Source: Castor canadensis (Eukaryota; Chordata; Mammalia; Rodentia; Castoridae). From it: a DNA stretch of 64,000 nt. The stretch is from positions 7,026,001 to 7,090,000 of the forward strand of contig NC_133400.1 in assembly GCF_047511655.1 (NCBI RefSeq), given 5' to 3'. Below, one piece after another: positions 45,643 through 55,640 of this stretch. The first letter of the stretch is position 1, and each line of letters begins with the position of its first letter. A model generated the notes under the pieces. The model ran no database searches. It was given only the letters and a program-made list of their open reading frames with translations, and was not told the origin of the DNA. The position numbers and the translations under genes are program-made.

Positions 45643-46210
45643 CTGCCTTGCTTTTTTTTTTTAATTTTATTATTCATATGTGCATACAAGGCTTGGGTCA
45701 TTTCTCCCCCCTGCCCCCACCCCCTCCCTTACCACCCACTCCGCCCCCTCCCTCTCTCCCCCACCCCCTCAATACCCAGCAGAAACTATTTTACCCTTAT
45801 TTCTAATTTTGTTGTAGAGAGTATCAGCAATAATAGGAAGGAACAAGGGTTTTTGCTGGTTGAGGTAAGGATAGCTATACAGGGCATTGACTCACATTGA
45901 TTTCCTGTGCGTGGGTGTTACCTTCTAGGTTAATTCTTTTTGATCTAACCTTTTCTCTAATTCCTGGTCCCCTTCTCCTATTGGCCTCAGTTGCTTTTAA
46001 GGTATCTGCTTTAGTTTCTCTGCGTTAAGGGCAACAAATGCTAGCTAGTTTTTTAGGTGTCTTACCTATCCTCACCCCTCCCTTGTGTGCTCTCGCTTTT
46101 ATCATGTGCTCAAAGTCCAATTCCATTGTAGTGTTTGCCCTTGATCTAATGTCCACATATGAGGGAGAACATACGATTTTTGGTCTTTTGGGCCACTGCC
46201 TTGCTTTTTT
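45643..46210 (-). mobile_element. 5'-truncated L1 copy D with perfect TSDs
   Basis: A perfect 15-bp direct repeat ctgccttgctttttt at 45643-45657 and 46196-46210 flanks an inverted L1 3' end. The insert at 45658-46195 holds the A-tail (as T-run), the G-rich tract seen as C-rich at 45705-45770, the 3' UTR and the last few dozen bases of ORF2. It is very close to the 3' ends of copies A and B, so it belongs to the same young subfamily. Confidence 0.93.
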
Positions 46211-46534
46211 AATCCACCTCTAGGCAAAGCCTAGATTTGCCAGGGTGGGTGAGACGCTCAGCTGCTTCAAAGAAGAAAGAGAGGACTTTGAGTGTTTGAG
46301 AGCAGCTCAAGAATTAGGACTCAAGAGGTCCAGGGTATGAGAACAGAGCCTGAGGAATGTGACAGTAGACAGCCTGAGGGGAAATAGAGGCCATGGGAAG
46401 TTCAAGTGAGGGAGAAATTACGGGACAGTGTGTGACAATGATGCCTTTTAAATGTGGTGCTGCTCTGGCTAGGGAGAACTGACTTTGACCAAACCACTTC
46501 TTTTATCCCTAAAATCCTCAATAAAACTGTATAT
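46211..46534. other. Unique DNA
   Basis: No repeat or exon recognised. Confidence 0.4.
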
Positions 46535-46612
46535 GAGCTGAAGGTTTGACTTAAGTGGTAGAGCGCCTGTCTTGTAAGCACAAAGCCCTGAGTTCAAAGT
46601 ACCACCAACAGC
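46535..46612 (+). repeat. ID-like SINE
   Basis: 'gacttaagtggtagagcgcc' and 'aagccctgagttcaaagt' mark the ID unit. Confidence 0.78.
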
Positions 46613-46984
46613 AAGTTAACGACACCTAAGAATTTTGTGCTTGTATTTTGGGGTGAGATGGATGAATGCTGTCGCCTCCTAGAGTCTGTCCCCTGAAGGT
46701 CTTGGACTTGCTGCACTGCAGAGAGCATGTCTGCTGTGTCTCCCTGTAGTTCTGGGAGTGCCGGCTGCCGAACACAGCTCAAGCACTGCTGAAGAGGCTT
46801 CTTGCCAAAGGTGAAGAGTTGGAGATGCCAAGGAATTGCTGGAGTCATTTTTCTTGCCCAATCCTTATCATCTTCCATTAGTCAGGAGTACTAATGAGCA
46901 GTCACAGAGTGTCCAAATGACAGTATTTCACCTTTCCCTACCAAGGGTGTTTAAATGTAGCTGTAGAAAGAGTAACTTTTGTGC
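46613..46984. other. Unique DNA, no gene supported
   Basis: A 94-codon minus-strand frame (46594-46878) overlaps the SINE end and has no recognisable domain. Confidence 0.38.
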
Positions 46985-47455
46985 ATTGCTGCTGTGCTCT
47001 GGATCCTAGCAACTCCTTTCACCCATCCTCCCCTCCTTTCTCTCGGCTTCCACTGGATCTTCAGCCAGCTGGTCCCCTTCATTGCTCACAACTTATTTTA
47101 AATGTTACCCCTTCTGAGAGACTGGAGTATTGATCCCTGACCTGTCTGCCAATCTGTAGTAGGTTTTTATTTAAAAAAAATTTTTTTATAGTACTGGGGC
47201 TTGAATTCAGGATCTCATACTTGCTGGGCAGGCGCTCTACCACTTGAGCCACTCCTCCAGCTCTATAGTAGTGGATTTTTACATAGTACTCATCACTACC
47301 TACGTTGGCTTGTCAACTTGCTTCCTTGGTTATTGTCTTTCTCCTACTACAATATAAACTTGATGAAGCTCTAGGGTCAATATTGTGTCCCCACTGTGCC
47401 CTGTGCATATAGGTTCCCAATAAATATGTATATGATAAATGAATAATTGAAGAAA
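46985..47455 (+). repeat. L2 3' end, sense, split by an ID SINE
   Basis: 'tggtccccttcattgctcac', 'aaatgttaccccttctgaga', then after the SINE 'ctacaatataaacttgatga' and 'aggttcccaataaatatgta' follow the mammalian L2 3' end order. Confidence 0.55.
47165..47268 (-). repeat. ID-like SINE inside L2
   Basis: A T-rich start, 'gtactggggcttgaattcag' and 'ggcaggcgctctaccacttg' show an inverted ID unit inserted in the L2 relic. Confidence 0.85.
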
Positions 47456-47509
47456 TGAGTAAGTGAAAGTGTTCTTTATAACATACAAATGTAGTGGTCT
47501 TTGTAAGAT

Positions 47510-47695
47510 CTCATCCAAACCAATGTCCCTGCTGGATTCCTACCACACTCAGAATATCATTGTTTACTTTTCCATGCATCCAAGGCCCTCCCTAACGAGG
47601 TGCAGGACTACCCAAGTCTGTCTCCTACTACTCTTCACCCTGCTCCAACCGGGCTGTCTTTTCTCGTCTCTGAACATGCTCAGCTTATTCCTCGT
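47510..47695 (+). repeat. Second L2-like fragment, sense
   Basis: 'catccaaggccctccctaac' and 'gtctgtctcctactactctt' resemble an L2 segment that normally lies upstream of the one just before it, so it is a separate copy or a rearrangement. Confidence 0.42.
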
Positions 47696-47888
47696 GGTCA
47701 AGAGCACGGGCTGTGGATTTGGCTGAATTGCATTTGAATCCCTGCTTTTTCCATTGCTGGCAATGTAATGTTAGACAAGTTCCTTCCATTGTCTCAGCCT
47801 CATTTCCCTCACCTGTAAAATAGGAGCAATGATAACACCCACCTCACAGGAGGTAATCCCATGAGGCAACCCCTGCAAGGAATTAAGG
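47696..47888 (+). repeat. MIR, sense
   Basis: 'ggtcaagagcacgggctgtg', 'gaattgcatttgaatccctg', 'tcatttccctcacctgtaaa' and 'cccacctcacaggaggtaat' are in MIR order. Confidence 0.68.
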
Positions 47889-48224
47889 GATGTCAGCATT
47901 ATGAACAGAGGGTCACTTGGGTCAGGGATGTAGGATTCAGTTCAGAGTCAAGAGCAGGACTAGAGCAAGTAGGAGGAAGGGGTGTGGAGGATCAAAGATT
48001 GAGTTGTGTGTTGCATCCACACCAAGGGTACGAGGAGATGGAACAGCTGTAGAAGGAAGGCATACAGAGAGAGTGGGAGTGGACCAGAGCCATGGTTCAG
48101 GAGCCACAAGCAGCATGTGAACTACAGAAGATGAGGTCAGAGATACAGGGCGGGGCAGAGTTGGAAGGCCCTGGAATGTCATTCTAGGAGCTTGGGATTT
48201 TCTCCTACATTCCATCCTAACTAT
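47889..48224. other. Unique DNA
   Basis: No repeat or exon recognised. Confidence 0.4.
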
Positions 48225-48660
48225 TTACAGTCACAGGTCCATGTAGGGGTTGAACCTTGTGTCTCCCTGAAATTCATGTCTATCCAGAATCTCAGAACAT
48301 GACTTCATTTGGAAGTAGGAGATTTGCAGATATAATTAAGGATGGGCATAAGATCATATTGGATTAAGATAGTCCTTTAATCATATGAAAGTGTCTTTGT
48401 AAAAGACAGAAGAGGACACAGGACAGCACAGGGGAAAAGGCCATGTGGAGACAGAGGCAGAGATTGCAGTGATGCTGCCATGAGCCAAGGGATGCCAGAA
48501 GCTACTGGAGCCCAGAAGAAGCAAGGAAGGAGAGAATGTAGCGCTGGTAACACCTGATTCCAGACTTCTGACCCCAGGAACCTTGAGAGAATAAATTTCT
48601 GTTGTCCAAGTTTGTGGTAGTTTGTTATGGCTGCTTTAAGAAAGTAACATGATCTCTTGG
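48225..48660 (+). repeat. LTR-like ancient repeat (non-coding)
   Basis: 'catgacttcatttggaagta', 'tttgcagatataattaagga', 'aggccatgtggagacagagg' and 'gagagaataaatttctgttg' match the layout of a common ancient mammalian LTR-type repeat. Subfamily uncertain. Confidence 0.5.
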
Positions 48661-49344
48661 AGAATCCAGTGAAATCTGTGAATCCTGTCTGCAGATAAAG
48701 ACAAGGATGCACACACTATTTGGCTTCCAGTTTCAAGGAGATCATGAAGCTTGCCGATGGGTCCCAAGGTTAAGAGTTCTTCCCCTAGATAATGGGGCCT
48801 ATTTACGTGGCCCAGTTGTTTAACTGACCCATTTGGATCTGAATTTCAGAACAGTGATTGTTGAAGCAACACAGAAATGCATAGAAACTAAGGGAGTTTC
48901 TAAATACTGAGAAAACAATCAACGTGTAATCACTTCCCTTTCAAACTTTTGTGAAATACTGCATTATTTTTTTCTGGAAACATTTAAATACAAAAGAAAA
49001 TTAATAAGGTTACTTATTCGTGTCCCAGGCAGGATTTTTAATACAATAAAAAGGAACAATGAACTTTAATTCTTGCTCAAAAAGGATGGTATTGCTAGGA
49101 AAAGGAAGAACACCCAAGAGTAAATACCGCCTTGTGGATTTAGGCAGAGGTGGGGGAGACGAGATTGGGGGGATTGCATTTGTGACTTCTGGGGTCAGAG
49201 GTGAGGCTGCTTCTGAGGGTTCACTATCTGGGGTGAGGCAGGTGCCAGTGAAGTTGGTAGCCATGGTCTAGCAGCTCTAGCAAGAAGGAAGAGCAAAGCT
49301 AGTCCTAGAGTTACACAGAAGAAACAGCACATTGAATTATGCTC
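48661..49344. other. Unique DNA, no gene seen
   Basis: No repeat or exon recognised. Overlapping frames of 66 to 84 codons lie on both strands. Confidence 0.4.
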
Positions 49345-49700
49345 TGCTGCGGGGTGAATGTTTTTCCTCCCAATTTCCCCAAAGTCGTTGGTCAATGATA
49401 TTTGTAGGAGGGTGCATTGGCAGGACCCTCATGAATGAATTAATCCATTCGCAGACTAATGGGAGTGACTTTGTTATAAAAGTGAGCTCTCTGACTTGCT
49501 TCTGTCTCACCATGTGATACCCTCTGCCATCTTTGGACTCTGTAGAGTCCCTACCATCAAGAAGGTGCTCATCAGAAGTGGCCCCTTGACCTTGGATCTC
49601 CCAGCCTCTAGAACCATGAACGGAAAATACTGTATTCTTTCTAAATGACCCAGCTGGTGGTTTTCAGTAATGGCAACAGAAACTAGACTCAGGCTCTCAG
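49345..49700 (+). repeat. MaLR/ERVL-like LTR relic (non-coding)
   Basis: 'cattggcaggaccctcatga', 'ctccctgaccttggatctcc'-type wording near 49585-49605 and 'gtaatggcaacagaaactag' near the end resemble a MaLR-type LTR in sense. Confidence 0.42.
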
Positions 49701-49744
49701 CTGCTGTCCATACATTTTGGGATGTCACCTTCCCTCCTGGCTCT

Positions 49745-49895
49745 ACAGCAATGGCAACTCTGCCTTTATAAGACGGGACAGTATTCCAAGGGATACTTCA
49801 AATCTATTTGGATAAGTAACACATCCAAGCCTCAACTTCCCTAATAGAATAAAAAAGTTATTTTTGTTAGGATTAAATGAGACATCTGCATGCAG
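49745..49895 (+). repeat. MIR-like fragment (tentative)
   Basis: 'aagtaacacatccaagcctc' and 'ttaggattaaatgagacatc' resemble MIR. Confidence 0.35.
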
Positions 49896-50286
49896 ACAGC
49901 CTAATCAGTAGCCATCTGCACCATATGTCTTTTTTTGCTAATAGCATTCCAATTTATTCCAGGATGACAGAACCCCATCCAAGCCTGGAGACCTGTGACC
50001 TAGATCTGGGGAAGGAGATGAGAGGGACATTTATCAAACGGAGCTGATCTTACAAAAGACTAAGTCTCTCAAAGCTTTTGCTTTTTCCTCTCCATTTTGC
50101 CTTGAACATTGGGTGTGATATCTGGGGCTTCAGCAACCATATTGTAACTACAAAGACACCAGCCAGTCTGTGAATGATGGCTGAGTGGGCAGATGAAGAA
50201 GCCAGGGCGGCATCATTGAGAAGTTAGACCAAAGGCAGCAACCACTAACTTCTAGGCTTTTTGTTACAGAACATAAATAAGATCCA
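49896..50286. other. Unique DNA
   Basis: No repeat or gene recognised. Confidence 0.4.
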
Positions 50287-50490
50287 TGCTGGGCACTGAT
50301 GGCTCATGCCTGTCATCCTAGCTACCTGGGAGGCTGAGATTAAGAGGATCAGTTTGAGGCCAGCCTGGGCAAATAGTTTGAGAGATCCCACCTCCAAAAT
50401 AACCAGAGTAAAATGGACTAGGGGTATGACTCAAGCAGTAGAGCACCCATTTTGAAAGTGCATAGTCTTGAGTTCAACCCCCCAAAAGGT
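50287..50490 (+). repeat. Composite SINE (B1-ID)
   Basis: The B1-like unit begins 'gctgggcactgatggctcat'. The ID unit has 'tgactcaagcagtagagcac' and a shortened B-box region 'gagttcaacccc'. Imperfect flanks 'taaataagatccat' and 'taaataatatccag' may be the target-site duplication. Confidence 0.82.
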
Positions 50491-50545
50491 AAATAATATC
50501 CAGTTCTTTATTACATGCAGACAGATGCAATCCTAACTAAATCCT

Positions 50546-50632
50546 GTTTTTATGGCAAGACATGGATTTGAACTCAGGCCTTCATGCTTGCCAAGCAGAA
50601 GCTCTACAGCTTGAGCCATACCTCCAATCCTA
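50546..50632 (-). repeat. ID-like SINE
   Basis: Inverted ID unit with 'tggatttgaactcaggcc'. The flanks cctaactaaatcct and cctaaccgaatcct (two mismatches) look like an aged target-site duplication. Confidence 0.8.
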
Positions 50633-50640
50633 ACCGAATC

Positions 50641-51659
50641 CTAAATGTGAAACAATATGTACTCATCCCACTTCTTGACAACAGTGAGACTCACTAAACA
50701 CTAAGACCTTTCCCTTTGCTCTCTTTCTTCTGTTCAGGTGTAAGTTTTACTTTTCCTGTGTCATTTTCCTGAGGGCTCCATTTCTTTCTTTTGTGAACAC
50801 TTTTATTATGTTCTTAATTTTATTCAGGAACATTGACCAAATATCACCTATCAACCAAACTTACCTCTCTCCAACACAGCCTAAAATCCAGAAAAAAGTA
50901 AAACAACTAGTGACAATTGTGCAGAAAATTAGACACGAGACACTTCCTAGTCAAGAGTAGAAAGCATCTTAGCAGAAAACACCAGATCTCACTTGTGATG
51001 TACAGACTCTGCTTTGAATATAATTTTTATTGAAACTTGGCTAAATGGTTTTCCCAGCCTACAGCAAACTTGAAAGTGGAATATCGTTGGCAGCTTGCTC
51101 AAAGCAAGACCGTGATAGCAGCATAGGAGGGAAACTATAAAAAGCAAACATATGAAGTGAACATTGTTGTGGCTCTGTCCTTTACTGGACCTTCAGGCAC
51201 CTGTCCACGTAAGACCCCCGAGGGGACCCATATACCATAGCAGAGTGTCATAGTTAGCCTTCATGACCACCCAGAGATGACTAGAACTGGTGATTCTATG
51301 TTCTATATATTCTGTCTATGGAAAAGAAATATTTTAGCTCCTCCTGAAAGAGTTTCATAAAAAATGTTAAAGCTTTTGCTTGAAAACTGTAAGTTTCCTA
51401 TGTCTGGAACATTTCACTTTAAATATTTGGATAAACATGTTATTTTCTGCCTAGACATTTCTCATGCTTAGAGATTGCCTTCCTAGTGTCTTCTTAATTC
51501 TTGTCTTTGCTAACACTCCCTACAGAGCTGACCCATAACAGACATGAAGCAAACGTCTACTGATATCATTACCTTTACTTGGAAACGCCATTGAACATTG
51601 TAACTTATTTAATCTTTCAGCTTTTATAATTTTGGGAGTTTATGTCACATTTAGAATTC
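50641..51659. other. Unique DNA, no gene seen
   Basis: About 1 kb with no repeat or exon recognised. Confidence 0.42.
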
Positions 51660-51757
51660 AGCTGGGGGCTGAGGATGTAGCTCAGTGGTAGAGTGCTTGC
51701 CTAGCATGCACAAGATGCTGGCTTTGATCCCCAGAACCAGAATAAAAAAAGAAAAAA
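51660..51757 (+). repeat. Classical ID-type SINE
   Basis: Reads 'gaggatgtagctcagtggta' and 'gctggctttgatccccagaa', the classical rodent ID form (tagctcagtggtagag with a gatcccc B-box side). It is distinct from the ggctcaagtggtagag / gttcaaacccc form that dominates this window. It ends in an A-rich tail. Confidence 0.85.
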
Positions 51758-52024
51758 TTCAACGACACCACCAAGCCAACAGCAGATGCTCTGGTTGGGT
51801 GTGTGATCTCAGCAGCCCTTGAGTATTTGTCCAGGAGGGAAATAAGCACACTTTTAGAGCCTCATGTTAGAAAGTGTGAGCTGGGATAATGATCCCTAAG
51901 GAAGATGCTGCTACAGTCCAACACTGATGCATTTTCAATTTGAAATTCCAACATGGTGCCTTTCCCATAGCAGGGGGCGCAGAGGCCCTCCTTCACTCCT
52001 CTAGAGAGAATGAGATGGTGTTGG
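51758..52024. other. Unique DNA
   Basis: No repeat or gene recognised. Confidence 0.35.
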
Positions 52025-52596
52025 GCTCCGAGGCTGATTCCATAGTTGGACTACTGTGACTAGTGCTGGCAAACTTGAATGTTGACTTAACTCCTTCCGA
52101 TATGTGGAATAGCAGGGTCATAAGATAGTTCTTTTTTTAGTTTTTAGTGGAACCTTCATGTAGATTTCCATTTGCACTAATTTACATTCCGGTCAGCAGT
52201 ATGTAAGCTCCCTTCCCCCCATCACCAGCATTTGTTGTTGTTTCTTTTCTTGATGACAGCCATCTTGACTGGGGTGAGTTGGAATTCAGTGTTGCTTTGA
52301 TTTGCATTTCCTTTACAGCTAGGATGTTGAACACTTCTTCATGCATTTATTGGACATTTGTACTTCTGAGAACTGTCTGTTCAGGTGATTTGCCCATTTA
52401 TTAATTGGATTCTTTATTCTTTTGGTGTTTAATTTTTTGAACTCTTTGTATATTCTGGATATTAATCCTTTGATGAGTAGCTGGTGAAGATTTTCTCCCA
52501 TTTTCTGAGTTGTCTCTTCATTCTGGTAACTGTTTCCTTTGAAGCTTTTTAAATTATGCATACCCTGTCAATTCTTAGTATTATTTCCTGGACAAG

Positions 52597-52762
52597 TGGA
52601 ATACTATCCAGAATATAGTTGCCATAATAGAGGAGGTAAATTTGATCAAAATCCATTAATGCATGTATGGAATTATCACAACAAACTCCTTTAATTTAAT
52701 TTAATTCTAATTAGCACACACTAATATAAAAATGAGAAAAAAGTAAAATAAATAAAAAAAGT
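52597..52762 (+). mobile_element. Sense L1 3'-end fragment nested in copy E
   Basis: About 165 bases with no counterpart in L1 ORF2 interrupt copy E. They resemble the 3' UTR end at 18560-18670 ('gatcaaaatccattaatgca', 'aattagcacacactaatata') and end in 'aaaataaataaaaaaag'. 'aagtgg' occurs on both sides as a short possible duplication. Confidence 0.65.
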
Positions 52763-53557
52763 GGTTACCCATGCCCATAGTAGTTTCAGAGTTTTAGGTC
52801 TTACATTAAGACCTTTGATTCATGTTGAATTGATTTTTTACAGGGTGAGAGACATGGGTCTTGCTTCAGTCTTCTACATGTAGACATTCAGTTTTCTTAA
52901 CACCATTTGTTAAAGGGTCTGTCTTCTCTCCAGTGTATGTGTTTGGTTCCTTTGTCAAAAATCAGAAGGCTATAGCTGTGTGTATTAATTTCCAAATTCC
53001 CTATTCCATCTCATCGGTCTATATATTGGTCTTTGTGCCAGTACCACACTGTTTTTGTTACTATGGCTCTGTAGTGTGATTTGAAGTCAATTATTGTGAT
53101 ATCTCTAGCACTGCTCATTTTACTCAGAGGTTGCTTTTGCTCTTCAGGGTCTTTTATATTTCCATATAAATTTTAAGCTTGATCTTTCTATTTCTGTGAA
53201 GAATGACATCAGAATCTTTATGGGAATTGGATTGAATCTGTAGATTACTTTCAGTATATAGCTATTTTCACAATGTTAAGTCTGTGCACATGGGAGGTGT
53301 TTCCATCTTCTGATGTCTTCTTCAATTCCTTCAGTGCTTTATAGCTTTTATTGGCGAGGTCTTTCACATCCTTAATTAAATTTGTTCCTAGGTATTTTTT
53401 TGAAGCTATTGGTAATGGGATTGCTTTCCTGATTTATTTCTCAGTCTGTTTGTTATTGGTGTGTAAAAAAATCTATTGACTTTTATATGTTGATTTTGTA
53501 TCCTGCTACTTTGCCAAAAGTGTTTATCACATGTAAGAGGTTTTTGGTGGAGTCTTT

Positions 53558-53803
53558 AGGGTCTTTTTTATTATTATTATCATATTATTGTTGTATTGGG
53601 CAACATTGTGACATTTACAAAAACATTTACAGTAGATCTTAGTTAAATTCACCCCATCCATGGCTCTCCTTTATCTCCTCTACCCAATTCTTAGAATAGT
53701 TTCAGCAGGTCTCATTTTTCCATTTTCATACATGAGCATGTAATATTTCCATCACATTCACCCTCCCACACCCTTTCCTTATAGCCTCCCTTTGGGGTCT
53801 TTT
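53558..53803 (-). mobile_element. L1 3' UTR fragment nested in copy E
   Basis: An insert at about 53568-53794 matches the 3' UTR of copy F ('tcatattattgttgtattgg', 'atagtttcagcaggtctcat'). It is flanked by the 9-bp duplication gggtctttt at 53559-53567 and 53795-53803. Removing it restores a continuous ORF2 match to copy F near 26910-26940. Confidence 0.82.
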
Positions 53804-55625
53804 AAATATAGGATCATATCATTTGCAAATAGGGAAAATTTGGCTCCTTTCTTTCTTATTTGTATTCCTTTTATTTCTTTCTTCTGCCTTATTGTTCTGG
53901 ATAGGAATTCAAGCACCACATTGAATAGGAGAGGGGACAGTGGATATCCTTGTCTTGTTCCTGACTTTAGAGGAAACAGTTTCATTTTCCCCCATTTAGT
54001 ATGATGTTGGCCGTAGGTTTGTCATATGTAGACTTTATTTTTCTGAGGTATGTTCATTCTATTCCTAGTTTCTTTGGGGTTTTTTTTTTCATGAAAGGAT
54101 GTTGAATTTTGTCAAAGGCTTGTTCTATATCTATTGAGATCATGTGGCTTTTGCATTTGATTCTCTCTTTGTGCTGTATTACGTTTATTGATTTGTGTAG
54201 GTTCTTGCATTCATGAAATGCATCCAACTTGGTCATGGTGTATGATTGTTTCAATATGTTGTTGAACTTGTTTGCGAATATTTTATTGAGAATATTTGCA
54301 TCTGTGTATAATTTTCTTTTTTTGTTGCAACTTTATCTGGTTTGGGTATCAGGGTAATTTTGATTTCATAGATGAGTTTGGTAGCATTCCTTCCCTGTCT
54401 ATTTGATGGAATAGTTTGAGGAGCATTGAACACTGATATTAGTTCTTTAAAGGCCTGGAAGATTTTGGTAGTAACTCCATCTGGTCCTGGGCTTTTCTTT
54501 GTTGGGAGGCTATTACTTCTCATTGCTTGTTTTAGATCTGTTTAAATGTCGATACCCTTTTGTTTCAATTTTTATAGGTCTTGTCAGTCTGGAAATTTTC
54601 TCATTTTCTTCTAGATTTTCCACTTAATTATAAGTTTTCAAAGTATTCCCTAATGATCCTCATTGTATTTGTTGTGATATCCCCCTTTTCATCTCTAATA
54701 TTATTCATTTGGTTCTTCTTCCTCCTTCTTTTGGTTAGTATGCCCAAGGGATTATCAATTTTGCTTATTTTCTCAAAGAATTGAATTTTTATTTCCTTGA
54801 TTTAAAAATTTTTTGGCTCCATTTTATTATTTTCTGCCTTAATCTTTATTATTTCCTTCTATCTGCTGCTTTTGGGTTTGGTTCTTGTTTTTCTGACAGC
54901 TTGTGGTATATCATGAGGTTACTTATTTGAGATCTCTCTCTCTCTCTTTTTAATGTAGTTGCTAATAGCTATAAACTTTCTTCTTAGCACTGCCTTTGCT
55001 GTCCCAAAGGTTTTGGTAAGATGCATTTTCATTTTTGTTTTATTCCAGGAATTTTTCATTTTCCCCCTTATTTCTTCAATTATCAGCTGATCATTCAGTG
55101 GTGTATTGTTCAGTCTCCATGTGTTTGAATATTTTCTGTAGTTTGTTTTGCTACAAAATTTCTAGTTTTATTCCACTGTGGTCTGATAAAATATGGGTGG
55201 TTATTTCACATTTCTTGTATTTGTTAAGGCTTGTTTTATGTCCTAAAATATGATCTGTTTTGGAAAATTCCCTGAGCTGTTTAGAAGAATGTATACTTGT
55301 AGCTGTTGGATGAAACATTCTGTAGACGTCTCTCAAATTCATTTTGTCTACAATGTCATTTAACTCTGTAGTTTCTTTGTTAATGTTTTGTCTGGATGAC
55401 CTATCTATTGATGAGAGTGGGGCATTAAAGCCACCCACTTTGATTGTGTCAGGTCGATCTGTGCTTTTATGTCCAGTAGTGTTTGTTTTATGAAATTGGG
55501 TGTGTTGACATTGGTGTGTATATGTTTTTAACTGTTATTTCCTCTTGATGGGTTATTCTCTTTATCAATATTTAATGGCCTTCTTTGTCTCTTTTGACTA
55601 ATTTTGGTGTGAAGTCTGTTTTGTC

Positions 55626-55640
55626 AGAAATGAATATAGA
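55626..55640. repeat. Target-site duplication of L1 copy B, left
   Basis: agaaatgaatataga is repeated perfectly at 63097-63111. It bounds copy B and its later tail insertion. Confidence 0.95.

Larger units (their letters stand above)
52025..55640 (-). mobile_element. Old antisense L1 copy E, ORF2 part
   Basis: An old L1 in minus orientation, running from the C-terminal end of ORF2 (52025) back to the endonuclease domain (55640), where copy B interrupts it. Minus-strand frames still show ORF2 pieces: a C-terminal piece at 52319-52561, RT text with [19 protein letters not shown] at 53779-53985, SPGPDG at 54251-54523, and endonuclease text with IDRSSRQNINKE and LSDHSG at 55151-55438. The RT motif is FANDM here instead of FADDM, a lost catalytic Asp. 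At 55590-55592 it keeps AGA, and at 52933-52935 CAC, where copies A and B carry TGA. Confidence 0.92.
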
